Origin: Corynebacterium stercoris
GTDB taxonomy: Bacteria > Actinomycetota > Actinomycetes > Mycobacteriales > Mycobacteriaceae
Assembly (NCBI RefSeq): GCF_024160105.1
Contig: NZ_JAMFTQ010000002.1
Coordinates: 62,001-126,000 of the forward strand
Direction: 5' to 3'
Length of the DNA: 64,000 nt
Shown: positions 46,548-60,562 of the stretch, piece by piece
Position numbering within the stretch: the stretch's first letter is position 1
Layout: every line of letters begins with the position of its first letter
Translations under genes and position numbers: made by a program
Notes under the pieces: generated by a model
Databases searched by the model: none
What the model was told of the DNA's origin: nothing
What the model saw: only the letters and a program-made list of their open reading frames with translations

Positions 46548-47558
46548 ATGTACGACGAATACTACGGTGGCTACGACCCGCGGGATCATGTCGAATCCGA
46601 CTATGATCCGCACGTCAACGAAGTCGACATCATCTTCGACCGCGGCGACGACGGCGAGGAAATCGGTCTCACCGTTAACGGCACAACCAACGGCCCCGCC
46701 ACCATCGCACTGATCCTCGAAGCCATCGCAATCCACGATGTCAACACTTCCGACCCGCTCCAGGGCATGAAGGAGGTGCTGGAGAAGTACGGCAACTTCG
46801 AACGCATCCGAATCTTCCGCGGCAACTCGGAGACCGTCAAAGCACTGCCGGAGCTCACCCTCGCGAACTTCGAAAAGGCGCTGCCCGGCGGCCGAGGTTA
46901 CGGCGACAGGGTGTGGCACCTCCGGCTGGACTACCCCGGCAAGGAGATTGCCATCAAGCACCCCGACGGGCCCGCCGTGCTCCGTGGCCCCTTCGACGCA
47001 CCGAGCGCGAAAGAGCTCAGCACCTCATTCTTCACCCAGCTGACTGAAGCGCTCGATCACTTTGCGCCGACCGCCACGGCCGGCAACGCCTTCATCATCT
47101 TCGAACGTGACGGGACGGAGGTCTCCGGTGTGCACGTCCACGTGCCGCAGAACGCGCCGGATGCATTGAGCTGCGTGCTGGCGTGGTTGAAAGACACTGA
47201 CCGCGGCATCGTCGGGCAACCCGAGCGAGCAGCCACCGGCATCGTTCGGGCTTGCAGAGGCATCGATCCGGTCGTCGTGCCGTTCCAGGCCGAGGAAGAA
47301 TACCTGAGCGCTGGGAGCCTGCCCTTCTCCAACGATTGCCCCATCATCGTTGTCGACTGCCCGGAAAGCATGCTCCGCCTGCATGTTGCAGACAAACCCG
47401 AGCCGGCCGAAGCCAAGCTGCATAAGACGGGTGCGGGCCAGATCCGCAAAGAGCTGCACCAGATCTTCCGTGAACAGGGGATTTCCCTGGAGCCCGACTA
47501 CCACGACCGTTACGGGTGGCAGCGCAACTACGCGGGAGCTAGGCCAATACCGTTTTAG
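46548..47558 (+). CDS. Orphan protein with two internal repeats
   Basis: The 336-residue soluble acidic protein has no family that I recognise. Two halves look alike: residues about 26-64 (VDIIFDRGDDGEEIGLTVNG then a helix ending AIAIHD) and about 184-222 (NAFIIFERDGTEVSGVHVHV then a helix ending WLKDTD). Similar downstream segments (FERIRIFRGNSETVKALPEL versus IDPVVVPFQAEEEYLSAGSL) continue the match. A tandem duplication of an alpha/beta domain is likely. GAAAGGA provides a ribosome site. Its stop overlaps the convergent DUF421 gene by 4 bp. Confidence 0.8.
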   Translation: MYDEYYGGYDPRDHVESDYDPHVNEVDIIFDRGDDGEEIGLTVNGTTNGPATIALILEAIAIHDVNTSDPLQGMKEVLEKYGNFERIRIFRGNSETVKALPELTLANFEKALPGGRGYGDRVWHLRLDYPGKEIAIKHPDGPAVLRGPFDAPSAKELSTSFFTQLTEALDHFAPTATAGNAFIIFERDGTEVSGVHVHVPQNAPDALSCVLAWLKDTDRGIVGQPERAATGIVRACRGIDPVVVPFQAEEEYLSAGSLPFSNDCPIIVVDCPESMLRLHVADKPEPAEAKLHKTGAGQIRKELHQIFREQGISLEPDYHDRYGWQRNYAGARPIPF

Positions 47559-48120
47559 ACGGCGTCGGTGGGCCCTTCGCTGCCGCCCTCGGGGTTGCGC
47601 CTCACTGTCTTGAATACTGCATTGTGCGCCGGCGGGGGCGCGTCCTCGGAGCTCGCGATAACGGATATGGTGCCGTCGGTCTCGAGGATGACCGCTTGGA
47701 CCCCCTCGAGGCTAGCAGCGCCGCTGTTGCGCACTGCTTGGAGGATCTCACGCTCAGTTACCCGCTCGGCGCGCATCGTATCCAGCACGTAGTCTCCGCC
47801 GTAGTACAGGAGGGCAGGATCGGCTTTGATGACGCGCTCAAACCTGTCTGAGCGGAACGCCAGGCGCGAGATCAGCCACTGTGCGCCCAGCAAAACGACG
47901 ATCGCCGTCACAGACTGTGCGATCTTCAAGTCCTCCGTCGTCAATGTGCTCGCGAAGATCGAGCCGATGGCGACAGTGATGATGAAGTCGAAGATGTTGA
48001 ACTTCGAGAGAGACCGCTTGCCGCTGATTCGGAGTAAGACGATTAGCGTCACGTAGATGATGACGCCCTTCAGGGCAGTGGCGGCGAGCGTGCCCCACTC
48101 GCTGGCGAAAATCTCAGGCA

Positions 48121-48121
<1 letters not shown>
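47555..48121 (-). CDS. DUF421/YetF-like membrane protein
   Basis: A 188-residue protein with three N-terminal membrane helices (about 10-90) and a cytoplasmic YetF-type domain (LLYYGGDYVLDTMRAERVTEREILQAVRNSG, then VQAVILETDGTISVI). The family motif RISGKRSLSKFNIFDFIITVAIGS is clear. Homologues in Bacillus influence spore or envelope properties; the activity is unknown. Its start overlaps the ABC-F stop by one base, so the two are coupled. Confidence 0.92.
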
Positions 48122-49749
<1,628 letters not shown>

Positions 49750-49782
49750 GTCATGCCACCTTACGCGGGCGGGCCAGGTGCG

Positions 49783-50211
49783 CTAAACCGCGAAGCCGAG
49801 GGCGCGGAGCTGCTCGCGGCCTTCTTCGGTGATCATCTGCGGTCCCCACGGCGGCATCCACACCCAGTTCAGGGCGATCTCATCCACCGCGGTGTTCTCC
49901 ACGACGGCGAGACGCGCCTGCTCCTCGATGATGTCGGTCAGCGGGCACGCCGGCGAGGTCAGCGTCATGTTGATCACGGCAACCGTAGGTGCCGCGGTGC
50001 CGTCTTCAGCGGCACCGCCCTCGATCCAGATGTCGTACACCAGGCCGAGGTCCACGACGTTGATGCCCAGCTCCGGGTCGATCACGTCGCGCATGAACTC
50101 CTCGACATCAGCCGCGAGCTTGATCTGCTCCTCGGTCTGCGTCGGACGCTCGCCGACCTGACCGAAGGTCGCGCCCTGCGTCTCCTTCTGTTCGTTCTGC
50201 TGCTCTTCCAT
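49783..50211 (-). CDS. sufT: SufT-like metal-sulfur cluster assembly factor (DUF59/MIP18)
   Basis: The 142-residue product contains the DUF59 domain with VIDPELGINVVDLGLVYDI and the conserved Cys in TSPACPLTD. An N-terminal acidic Gln-rich tail precedes it. Such proteins assist iron-sulfur maturation. It is the last gene of the suf operon, 3 bp after sufU. Confidence 0.93.
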   Translation of the reverse strand: MEEQQNEQKETQGATFGQVGERPTQTEEQIKLAADVEEFMRDVIDPELGINVVDLGLVYDIWIEGGAAEDGTAAPTVAVINMTLTSPACPLTDIIEEQARLAVVENTAVDEIALNWVWMPPWGPQMITEEGREQLRALGFAV

Positions 50212-50214
50212 GTC

Positions 50215-52696
<2,482 letters not shown>

Positions 52697-52706
52697 GAAA
52701 CTTCCT

Positions 52707-53879
52707 TTAGTTGTTGTTGTGCTCGAGCTCGCCGGCGACGCGCGCGATCAGCTCATCGCGCACAGACTCCACCGGAATCTGGTTGAGGACCTCGTTGAAG
52801 AAGCCGCGGATAATCAGGCGGGTCGCCTCGGCCTCGGGGATGCCGCGGGAGCGCAGGTAGAACAGCTGCTCCTCGTCGAAACGGCCCACGGTAGCGGCGT
52901 GGCCGGCGCCGGCGATCTCGCCGGTCTCAATCTCCAGGTTCGGCACCGCATCGGCGCGGGCACCGTCGGTGAGCACCAGGTTGCGGTTCGTCTCGTAGGT
53001 GTCGGTGCCCTTCGCCTCGGCGCGGATGAGCACGTCGCCCACCCAGCAGGTGCGGGCCTCGGGCAGGCCGGAGGACTTCTCGCCCTGCAGCGCGCCCTTG
53101 TACAGCACGTTGGAGCGGCAGTTCGGCACGGAGTGGTCGACGAGCATGCGGGTCTCGATGTACTGGCCGGCATCCGCGAAGTAGACGCCGTTGAGTTCCA
53201 CGTCGGCACCCGGCTCGGCGAAGGTCACGCGCGGGGAAATGCGGGTCACCTCGCCGCCGAAGGCAGCGACGGTGTGGCGCATGACGGAGTCGCGGTTCGC
53301 GCGGATCGACTGCTGGCCGATGTGCACGGCGTCGCGCGCCCACTGCGTATCGACGACAGCGTTCAGCCGCGCCCCCTCACCCACGTGCCAGTTGAGGTTG
53401 TCCGCGTGGATGCCGGAGCCCTCGTAGCGCACGATGACGGTGGCCTCGGAGTGGCGGCCGGTTTCCACCAGGATCGTGGCGAAGGTGGTCGCGTCCAAAC
53501 CGGCACCAGTGATGGTCACCTCGATCGCGCGGTCCAGCACCGCGTCCTGCGGCACGGTGATGATCGTGCCGTGCTCGGCGGACGTCCACGCCTGAGCGGC
53601 GACGCGGTCGGCGGGGCCGCCGCACACCTTCAAGCGTTCATCATCCGCGCTGACCTCTTTCACGGTGACTTCGGAGGGAGCGTCGATACACACCTGTACT
53701 GGCGCTTGCGCCGGGAATGTGCCGTTGTGCAAGCCGTGGATGCGGCGCAGCGAAATGAAGCGCCACACCTCATCGCGGCCGCCCGGGACGGGGAAATCCT
53801 CGACGTTGAAGGACTGGAAGACGTCGCCCTTGGTGTTGTGCGGCGTCGCGTTCTGGACGGGAGTTACTACGTCGGTCAT
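52707..53879 (-). CDS. sufD: SUF scaffold subunit SufD
   Basis: SufD pairs with SufB in the scaffold on which Fe-S clusters are built. The 390 residues form the beta-helix core with the C-terminal segment [26 protein letters not shown], which is shared with SufB and binds SufC. It starts 4 bp after sufB. Confidence 0.96.
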   Translation of the reverse strand: MTDVVTPVQNATPHNTKGDVFQSFNVEDFPVPGGRDEVWRFISLRRIHGLHNGTFPAQAPVQVCIDAPSEVTVKEVSADDERLKVCGGPADRVAAQAWTSAEHGTIITVPQDAVLDRAIEVTITGAGLDATTFATILVETGRHSEATVIVRYEGSGIHADNLNWHVGEGARLNAVVDTQWARDAVHIGQQSIRANRDSVMRHTVAAFGGEVTRISPRVTFAEPGADVELNGVYFADAGQYIETRMLVDHSVPNCRSNVLYKGALQGEKSSGLPEARTCWVGDVLIRAEAKGTDTYETNRNLVLTDGARADAVPNLEIETGEIAGAGHAATVGRFDEEQLFYLRSRGIPEAEATRLIIRGFFNEVLNQIPVESVRDELIARVAGELEHNNN

Positions 53880-53883
53880 CGGT

Positions 53884-55329
53884 CTAGCCCACCGATCCTT
53901 CCATTTGCAGTTCGATGAGGCGGTTGAGCTCCAGGGCGTACTCCATCGGCAGCTCCTTGGCGATCGGCTCGACGAAGCCGCGGACGATCATTGCCATGGC
54001 TTCCTCCTCCGGAATGCCGCGGGACATCAGGTAGAACAGCTGCTCCTCGCTGACCTTGGACACTTTCGCCTCGTGGCCGAGGGTGACGCGGTCATTGCGG
54101 ATGTCGTTGTACGGGTAGGTGTCGGAGCGGGAAATGTCGTCCACCAGCAGCGCGTCGCACTCGACGTTGGACACGGAGTTGTGCGCGTTCGCGTTCACCT
54201 GGATCAGGCCGCGGTACGCGGAGCGGCCGCCGCCGCGGGCGACGGACTTGGACACGACCGTGGAGGACGTGTGCGGCGCCAGGTGCACCATCTTCGCGCC
54301 GGTGTCCTGGAACTGGCCCTCGCCGGCGAAGGCGACGGAAAGCACCTCGCCGCGGGCGTGCTCGCCCGTCATCCACACAGCCGGGTACTTCATGGTGACC
54401 TTGGAACCGATGTTGCCGTCAACCCACTCCATGGTCGCGCCTTCTTCGGCGCGGGCGCGCTTGGTCACCAGGTTGTAGACGTTGTTGGACCAGTTCTGGA
54501 TCGTCGTGTAGCGGCAGCGGCCGCCCTTCTTCACGATGATCTCCACCACAGCGGAGTGCAGGGAGTCCGACTTGTAGATCGGGGCGGTGCAGCCCTCGAC
54601 GTAGTGCACGTACGCGTCCTCGTCGACGATGATGAGGGTGCGCTCGAACTGGCCCATGTTCTCCGTGTTGATGCGGAAGTAGGCCTGCAGCGGGATGTCC
54701 ACGTGGACCCCCGGCGGAACGTAGATGAAGGAGCCGCCGGACCACACCGCGGAGTTCAGCGCGGAGAACTTGTTGTCGCCGGCCGGGATGACCGTGCCGA
54801 AGTACTCCTTGAAGATCTCCTCGTGCTCGCGCAGCGCGGTGTCGGTGTCCACGAAGATGACGCCCTTGGCCTCGAGGTCCTCGCGGATCTGGTGGTAGAC
54901 CACCTCAGACTCGTACTGCGCGGCCACGCCGGCCACGAGGCGCTGCTTCTCCGCCTCGGGGATGCCCAGCTTGTCGTAGGTGTTCTTGATGTCCTCCGGC
55001 AGGTCCTCCCAGGAGGTTGCCTGCTGCTCGGTGGAGCGGACGTAGTACTTGATGTTGTCGAAGTCGATGCCGGAGAGATCCGCGCCCCAGGTCGGCATCG
55101 GCTTCTTCTCGAAGATCTCGAGCGCGCGAAGGCGCTGGTTGAGCATCCACTCCGGCTCGCCCTTAATGCCCGAGATGTCCGCGACAACGTCGGAGTTCAG
55201 GCCACGGCGCGCCGAGGCGCCGGCCACGTCCGAGTCGTGCCAGCCGTAGTTGTAGGCGCCGATGGACTGGATGATCTCATCGTCGTTCATCGGCGTCTCA
55301 AGACCGGGTGCGGGGGTTGCTTTCGTCAT
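53884..55329 (-). CDS. sufB: SUF scaffold subunit SufB
   Basis: The main scaffold protein for cluster assembly, 481 residues, no intein. Conserved segments are [31 protein letters not shown] with the sulfur-accepting Cys, and [27 protein letters not shown] at the SufC-binding end. It begins directly after the sufR stop. Confidence 0.97.
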   Translation of the reverse strand: MTKATPAPGLETPMNDDEIIQSIGAYNYGWHDSDVAGASARRGLNSDVVADISGIKGEPEWMLNQRLRALEIFEKKPMPTWGADLSGIDFDNIKYYVRSTEQQATSWEDLPEDIKNTYDKLGIPEAEKQRLVAGVAAQYESEVVYHQIREDLEAKGVIFVDTDTALREHEEIFKEYFGTVIPAGDNKFSALNSAVWSGGSFIYVPPGVHVDIPLQAYFRINTENMGQFERTLIIVDEDAYVHYVEGCTAPIYKSDSLHSAVVEIIVKKGGRCRYTTIQNWSNNVYNLVTKRARAEEGATMEWVDGNIGSKVTMKYPAVWMTGEHARGEVLSVAFAGEGQFQDTGAKMVHLAPHTSSTVVSKSVARGGGRSAYRGLIQVNANAHNSVSNVECDALLVDDISRSDTYPYNDIRNDRVTLGHEAKVSKVSEEQLFYLMSRGIPEEEAMAMIVRGFVEPIAKELPMEYALELNRLIELQMEGSVG

Positions 55330-56025
55330 TTAAGCTCCGCTCCTTTCGTTGATTTCTCCCGCCGGGGTGGCGACGGTGAGAGGAATGTTGGTCGTGCAAA
55401 TACCGTGCCCGTCCGCGATCAACGCGAGCGGCTGGATGTGGCGGCCCACGAGCTGAGAAATCGCCTCGTGTTCCGCATCGCACAGCTCGGGGTGGGCCGC
55501 GGCAACCGCGGACACCGGGCAGTGGTGCTGGCAGATTTGGATGCCGCCGCCAGCGCGGGTGATCGAGGCTGCGTAGCCGTGGTTCTCCAGCGCCGCGGCG
55601 ACGGCATCAATTACGCCCTCGACATCGTCGGCGCCGTGCACGCCCTGCACGCCGCCGAGAATCTTTTCAATGCGTTCCTTGGCAAAGCTGCGCACCGCGC
55701 TCTCCCCGCCGAGATCCTTGATCAGATCCACGGCTTCGAGCGCCAGCGTGTCGTAGCTGTTGCCGAAGTGATCGCGCCCCACTGCGGTGAGCCGGAAGTG
55801 CTTGGCGGGGCGGCCGCGGCCGGCCTCCTCGCCTGCGATCTGATTCGGTTCGCACGTTTCCGCCAGCCCCTCATCCAGCAGGATGTCGAGGTGGCGGCGC
55901 ACGCCCGCGGCGGAAATGCCCAGCGCTCGCGCTAGCTCACTGGCACTCACGGGGCCGCGCTTGAGCAGCTGCGCCATCACCGCGCGGCGGGTATCGCCGC
56001 CGACGCTGCGGGTTTGCTCCGCCAT
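55330..56025 (-). CDS. sufR: Iron-sulfur-sensing repressor SufR
   Basis: A winged-helix repressor of the suf operon. The 231 residues have an N-terminal HTH (about 25-70; GPVSASELARALGISAAGVRRHL) and a C-terminal cluster-binding motif with Cys in ICQHHCPVSAV and ELCDAEH. Cluster loss should release the operator when iron or sulfur demand rises. The ATG at 56025 (MAEQ) is preferred over 56034. It is the first gene of the operon, abutting sufB. Confidence 0.94.
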   Translation of the reverse strand: MAEQTRSVGGDTRRAVMAQLLKRGPVSASELARALGISAAGVRRHLDILLDEGLAETCEPNQIAGEEAGRGRPAKHFRLTAVGRDHFGNSYDTLALEAVDLIKDLGGESAVRSFAKERIEKILGGVQGVHGADDVEGVIDAVAAALENHGYAASITRAGGGIQICQHHCPVSAVAAAHPELCDAEHEAISQLVGRHIQPLALIADGHGICTTNIPLTVATPAGEINERSGA

Positions 56026-56069
56026 CGCTTGCACCTCGCTTTCCGACGTTCACTTCCTCGGCGTGTGGT

Positions 56070-56088
56070 GAAAGTTGCACGCACTTTC
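56070..56088. promoter_or_regulatory. Putative SufR operator
   Basis: GAAAGT and ACTTTC form a perfect inverted repeat with a 7-base spacer, 45 bp upstream of sufR in the 167-bp divergent region shared with mptB. Confidence 0.45.
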
Positions 56089-56192
56089 GCCTTTCCACAA
56101 CACTAGTGTGCGCTAAATCATTCCGCCTCTGAGGGTTCCCTTAGCCAGGGCGTTCTTAGGTTTTCTGCCTGCGCAGACTTAGAATCTGGTGC

Positions 56193-57791
56193 GTGAGAAA
56201 GGTTGCGTCGAAACGCGCATTGCGCCGCGCCCGAGTCGCGGGAACGGTGGGCACGGTGCTCATCGCCGTGGGCAGCCTCGGCGGCGGCGCCATGCCCGTG
56301 TCCTCGCACCCGTGGCCGCAGCCGTGGGGCATGGTGCACGGCTCTGCGATCGCGCTCGCCGGCGTGGCGGTGCTGGTAACGGCGTGGGCGTGGCTCTTTC
56401 AGCTCGTCGGCACCGGCCGCCGCGCCGCCGAGCACCGCGTATCGACGCGCGACATGGCCGCGACGTTTTTGTGGTGGGCGGCGCCGCTGCTGCTTGCGAG
56501 TCCTTTGTTCTCCCAGGACATCTACTCCTACCTCGCGCACGGATCGTGTGTGCGCATCGGGCTCGACCCCTACTGGGGCGGCCCGGTCGACCTGCTGGGC
56601 AGGCTCAACCCGCTGGCCCGCAACGTGCCGCCCATCTGGGCGCACTCCCCCAGCCCCTACGGCCCGGTTGCCCTCGGCATCGCCGCCGCGATCTCCGCGG
56701 TGACCCAGGACGCGGTCTTCCCCGCTATTCTGTTGCACCGCGCAGTCTCGGTGCTGGGCGTACTCGCCGCGGGGTGGGCCAGCATGCACCTCGCGCGGCG
56801 TTTCGGTGTCGGCGGTGCGAGTGCGCTGTGGCTCGGGCTGTGCAACCCGCTCACACTGCTGCACCTCATCGGCGGCATCCACAACGAGGCGATCCTGCTC
56901 GGGTTTCTGATGGTCGGCCTTGAGGTGCACTGCCGCGGCCTGGAGCGCCTTCGCGCAGGCACCGGCGGGTGGTGGCTGCTCGCGGCGTCCGCAGTGTTGA
57001 TTTCTTGCGCGGGCCTGGTCAAGGTCACCGGCTTCATCGGCCTCGGTTTCACCGGCATGGCGCTAGCGCGCGAGCTGGCGGCTCGCCGCGGCATCGAAGA
57101 TGCAGACAGGCTGCCGCGTCTGCGAGATGTCGGCTCCGTCGCCGGCGCCGCCGTATTCCAGGCTCTCATCCTCGCCGCGACCACGGTAGCGGCATCGGTG
57201 GGCACCGGCATCGGCCTCGGCTGGATGACGGTGCAAGGCGGTGCGGCGGAGATTCGCAGCTGGCTGTCCGTCACCACCGAAATCGGCGTGATCATCGGCA
57301 CCGTCGGCGACTGGTTCGGGTTCGAAATCACGGACACCGCCGTGCACATCTCGCGCATCGTCGGCATCGCAATCGCGCTCATGTGCATGGCTTTACTGCT
57401 GTGGCGCACCTACACCGGCCGGATCCGCGCCGCCGGCGGTCTCGGTGTGGCGACGCTCATCCTCGTCATCCTGTTCCCTGTCGTGCAGCCCTGGTACCCG
57501 CTCTGGGCGATCCTTCCGCTCGCCGCCTGGACGACGGAACCGTGGGCGCGCATGGGCATCGCCGCGTACTCCGCATTCTTGAGCTTCCTCGTTCTTCCAC
57601 CCGGCACCGGCATGATCGCGAGCGCCGTGATTACCGTCTACCTCTCCGCGCTCGCGGGCTTCCTCGCACTCGCCGCGGTCTGGTGGTTTTCGTGGCGCAT
57701 GCTTGACGACGCCGCTTCAACCGCACCCGAGGACACGCCCCGCACCATGGACCCGCCGCGTTCCGGGGTTAGACTTGCCAGCCATGAGTGA
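56193..57791 (+). CDS. mptB: Alpha-1,6-mannosyltransferase MptB
   Basis: MptB is a polyprenol-phosphate-mannose-dependent membrane glycosyltransferase that starts the alpha-1,6-mannan core of lipomannan/lipoarabinomannan in corynebacteria. The 532 residues have a dozen or so membrane helices. The GT-C motif follows the first pair of helices: PLFSQDIYSYLAHG, with acidic Asp and nearby DPYWGGP. The GTG start is the first in the frame after the divergent promoter. The gene after sufR is mptB in C. glutamicum too. Its last 8 bp overlap the ABC ATPase gene. Confidence 0.92.
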   Translation: MRKVASKRALRRARVAGTVGTVLIAVGSLGGGAMPVSSHPWPQPWGMVHGSAIALAGVAVLVTAWAWLFQLVGTGRRAAEHRVSTRDMAATFLWWAAPLLLASPLFSQDIYSYLAHGSCVRIGLDPYWGGPVDLLGRLNPLARNVPPIWAHSPSPYGPVALGIAAAISAVTQDAVFPAILLHRAVSVLGVLAAGWASMHLARRFGVGGASALWLGLCNPLTLLHLIGGIHNEAILLGFLMVGLEVHCRGLERLRAGTGGWWLLAASAVLISCAGLVKVTGFIGLGFTGMALARELAARRGIEDADRLPRLRDVGSVAGAAVFQALILAATTVAASVGTGIGLGWMTVQGGAAEIRSWLSVTTEIGVIIGTVGDWFGFEITDTAVHISRIVGIAIALMCMALLLWRTYTGRIRAAGGLGVATLILVILFPVVQPWYPLWAILPLAAWTTEPWARMGIAAYSAFLSFLVLPPGTGMIASAVITVYLSALAGFLALAAVWWFSWRMLDDAASTAPEDTPRTMDPPRSGVRLASHE

Positions 57792-58707
57792 AGCGCTCGT
57801 AGTCTCGGACGTCGTAAAGCGATTCGGCGAGAAGACCGCCGTTGACGGCGTTTCTTTCGCTGCCCGGCAGGGCGAAGTGCTCGCCCTGCTCGGCCCGAAC
57901 GGTGCGGGCAAGTCGACGACGCTGAACATGTGCGAGGGATTCCTCGCCCCGACCGCCGGCGAGATACGCGTGCTGGGCATCGACCCGGCGACGCAGCCGC
58001 AGAAGGTGCGAGACAGGATCGGCATCATGCTCCAAGGCGGGGGATCCTACGCGGGCATCACGGTGCGCGAAATGCTCAAACTCGCCGCCTCATACAACGT
58101 GGACCCGCATGATCCCGAGTGGCTCATCGAGCTGCTCGGCCTCGGCGGCGTCGCTGGCACGACCTACCGCCGTCTCTCCGGCGGGCAGCAGCAGCGCCTT
58201 TCCCTGGCCCTGGCGATCATCGGCCGCCCCGAGCTGGTTTTCCTCGACGAGCCGACCGCCGGCATGGACGCGCAATCACGCCGCGCGGTGTGGAACATCG
58301 TCAACGCACTGAAGCGCGACGGCACCACTGTCATCCTGACTACCCACATGATGGACGAGGCGGAAACGCTCGCCGACCATGTAGTGATCATCGACCGCGG
58401 CCAAGTCGTCACCCAAGGCACCCTGGCAGAGCTCACCGAGCACAATGAGTTTCCCGCCGTTGCCGTCGATACGGCGGAACCGCTCGACCTCGCACGAATG
58501 ACCAGTGCGCTCGCCCCCTTCGCCGTAACCGCGGAAGAGCCGCGCCGGCTGCACTACCGCATCATCGGCGACATCTCCCCGCGCGTTGTCGCGGCCATCG
58601 CGTCCGAAGCGGCGCGTCAAGGCGTACACATCCGGGAGCTGCGCGTGGCGCACCGCACCCTGGAAGACGTGTTCCTGGACATCACAGGCCGAGAGTTGAG
58701 GAGCTAA
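57784..58707 (+). CDS. ABC transporter ATP-binding protein
   Basis: A 307-residue ATPase of the drug/daunorubicin-type exporter class (DrrA-like). It carries Walker A GPNGAGKST, signature LSGGQQQRL, Walker B LVFLDEPTAGMD and an H-loop His in TTHMMDEAE. A C-terminal extension (about 225-307) is typical of that class. ATG at 57784 overlaps the mptB stop. The next gene supplies the membrane subunit. The substrate is unknown; position beside mptB hints at an envelope precursor. Confidence 0.93.
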   Translation: MSEALVVSDVVKRFGEKTAVDGVSFAARQGEVLALLGPNGAGKSTTLNMCEGFLAPTAGEIRVLGIDPATQPQKVRDRIGIMLQGGGSYAGITVREMLKLAASYNVDPHDPEWLIELLGLGGVAGTTYRRLSGGQQQRLSLALAIIGRPELVFLDEPTAGMDAQSRRAVWNIVNALKRDGTTVILTTHMMDEAETLADHVVIIDRGQVVTQGTLAELTEHNEFPAVAVDTAEPLDLARMTSALAPFAVTAEEPRRLHYRIIGDISPRVVAAIASEAARQGVHIRELRVAHRTLEDVFLDITGRELRS

Positions 58708-58710
58708 CCC

Positions 58711-59502
58711 ATGCGGCACACTGAAGAAACCCTCGAACTCCACACCTCGCTCGCGCCCGGAGTGTTCGCGCCGAACCCGCGCCCCGCCAGCTTCGGTGCC
58801 ATGGCTGCCGCCCAAGGCCGCGTCGAGGCGAAGCTCATGCTCCGCCACGGCGAGCAATTGCTGCTCAACATCATCATCCCCGCCGCGCTGCTCGTCGCGG
58901 CGGCGCTTGTGCCGGTATTCGGCGAAGTTGATTTCAACCTCCTCGTCCCCATGGTCTTCGCTGTCGCTGCGACCTCGGCGGGGTTCACCGGGCAGGCGAT
59001 TGCCCTCGCCTTCGACCGCCGCTACGGAGCGCTCAAGCGCGCCGGCGCGTCGGGTGTGCCGCCCTGGGTGATCATCGCCGGCAAGATCATCGGTGTGCTC
59101 GCCATGGTCGGCGTCCAGATCGTGATCCTCGGTGCGCTCGCGTTCGCTCTCGGGTGGCGTGTGAGCCTCGGCGGCGCGCTCTTCGGCCTGGTCACGCTCC
59201 TCGTCGGCGTTGCCGCGTTCACGGCCCTCGGTCTGCTCATGGGTGGAACCTTGTCGTCCGAACTCGTGCTGGCGCTGGCCAACCTCATCTGGCTCGTGCT
59301 CATGGGTGTGCTCGGCTGGGTGGCCTATTCGGGCGACATCGCGCACGCCGGGTGGTGGAATGTGGTGCCCACCGTGGCGCTGGCGGGCGCGCTGGTGCAG
59401 GCACTGCAGGGGGCGTTGAACGCCGCGGCGTGGATCTCCCTGCTGGCGTGGGCTGGTGCCGGCATCGGACTGGCGGCGCGCTGGTTCCGTTTCGACGGTT
59501 GA
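58711..59502 (+). CDS. ABC transporter permease
   Basis: A 263-residue ABC-2 type membrane subunit with six hydrophobic segments after a cytoplasmic N-terminal stretch of about 45 residues. It starts 3 bp after the ATPase gene and should dimerise and pair with it. FDRRYGALKRAGASGVPPW is the cytosolic coupling loop typical of this class. Confidence 0.9.
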   Translation: MRHTEETLELHTSLAPGVFAPNPRPASFGAMAAAQGRVEAKLMLRHGEQLLLNIIIPAALLVAAALVPVFGEVDFNLLVPMVFAVAATSAGFTGQAIALAFDRRYGALKRAGASGVPPWVIIAGKIIGVLAMVGVQIVILGALAFALGWRVSLGGALFGLVTLLVGVAAFTALGLLMGGTLSSELVLALANLIWLVLMGVLGWVAYSGDIAHAGWWNVVPTVALAGALVQALQGALNAAAWISLLAWAGAGIGLAARWFRFDG

Positions 59503-59557
59503 GTTAGCTACACTATCTGCCGAAGATCATCCTAAAGTTGCATAAGGGGTACCCCAC

Positions 59558-60550
59558 GTGAGCACGACGAACGTCGACGCCGCCGCCCAGCCAGCCTCCG
59601 TGTCCGAAGCCGCGCGTCCCACCGGTGCGCGCCGCCTCGTCGAACCCTGGCACGACCCCACCGTCCGGTTTCAGCGCATCCTGGCCATGATCCTGCTCAT
59701 CTGCCAGGGCGGCATCACCGTCACCGGCTCGCTCGTGCGCGTCACCGGCTCCGGCCTGGGCTGCGACACCTGGCCGCTCTGCCACGAGGGCTCGCTGGTG
59801 CCGGTCGCGGGTGCCGCCCCGTGGATCCACCAAGCCATCGAATTCGGCAACCGCCTGCTCGCCTTTGTCGTGGCGGCAGCCTCGATCGCTGTGCTTGTCG
59901 CCGTCATCCGCGCCGGCCGCCGGTCCGGCATCAAGGCGCTCGCGTGGGTCTCCTTGCTGGGTGTCGTGCTCCAAGCCGTGATCGGCGGCATCTCGGTGCT
60001 TCTTGATCTTCGCTGGTGGTCCGTTGCGGTGCACTTCCTGCCGTCGATGGTGTTGGTGTGGGTTGCGGCGCTGCTCTACATGCGCATCGCGGAAACCGAC
60101 ACCGCCGAGCCCACCACCCGCTACCCGGACGTCATCCGCACCTGGGTGGTCATCGCCGCCGTCGCGCTCTGCTTCGTCCTCGTCACCGGCACCATGGTCA
60201 CCGGCTCCGGCCCGCACTCGGGCGACTCCGGCGTGGGCATGGAGGGCCGCCTCAACCTGGACACGGAGATACTGGCCTACGTCCACGCAGCCTGCCTCTA
60301 CGTGTACCTGGCAGCGACGCTTGTCGCGGTCTACCTGCTGCGCAAGCACCAGGCGCCGAAGGACGCGTTCAACACCGCGGTCGTCCTCGTGGTGCTGATC
60401 ATCATCCAGTGGGCCATCGGCGTCGCCCAATTCAACCTGGGCGTGCCGCGCTGGAGCATTCCCGCCCACATCGCCATGAGCTCCCTCGTCGTCGCGTTCT
60501 CCGCCTTCCTCTACGCCCACGGCAAACGCCGACTGCCCCTGCTCGTCTAA
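59558..60550 (+). CDS. ctaA: Heme A synthase CtaA
   Basis: CtaA oxidises heme O to heme A for cytochrome aa3 oxidase. The 330 residues start at a GTG and have eight predicted membrane helices. Conserved His residues are in CHEGSLVP, WIHQAIEFGNR, AVHFLPS and in the C-terminal YVHAACLY and IPAHIAMSS. Cys in CDTWPLC matches the paired-Cys type. ctaB, the preceding enzyme in the pathway, lies 1 kb away on the other strand. Confidence 0.95.
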   Translation: MSTTNVDAAAQPASVSEAARPTGARRLVEPWHDPTVRFQRILAMILLICQGGITVTGSLVRVTGSGLGCDTWPLCHEGSLVPVAGAAPWIHQAIEFGNRLLAFVVAAASIAVLVAVIRAGRRSGIKALAWVSLLGVVLQAVIGGISVLLDLRWWSVAVHFLPSMVLVWVAALLYMRIAETDTAEPTTRYPDVIRTWVVIAAVALCFVLVTGTMVTGSGPHSGDSGVGMEGRLNLDTEILAYVHAACLYVYLAATLVAVYLLRKHQAPKDAFNTAVVLVVLIIIQWAIGVAQFNLGVPRWSIPAHIAMSSLVVAFSAFLYAHGKRRLPLLV

Positions 60551-60562
60551 GCTCTGGGTGGC

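Noticed and set aside
53665..55935. A 756-codon open frame antisense to sufB-sufR
   Set aside because: Same shadow effect in GC-rich DNA; the sense strand encodes clear SufD, SufB and SufR.
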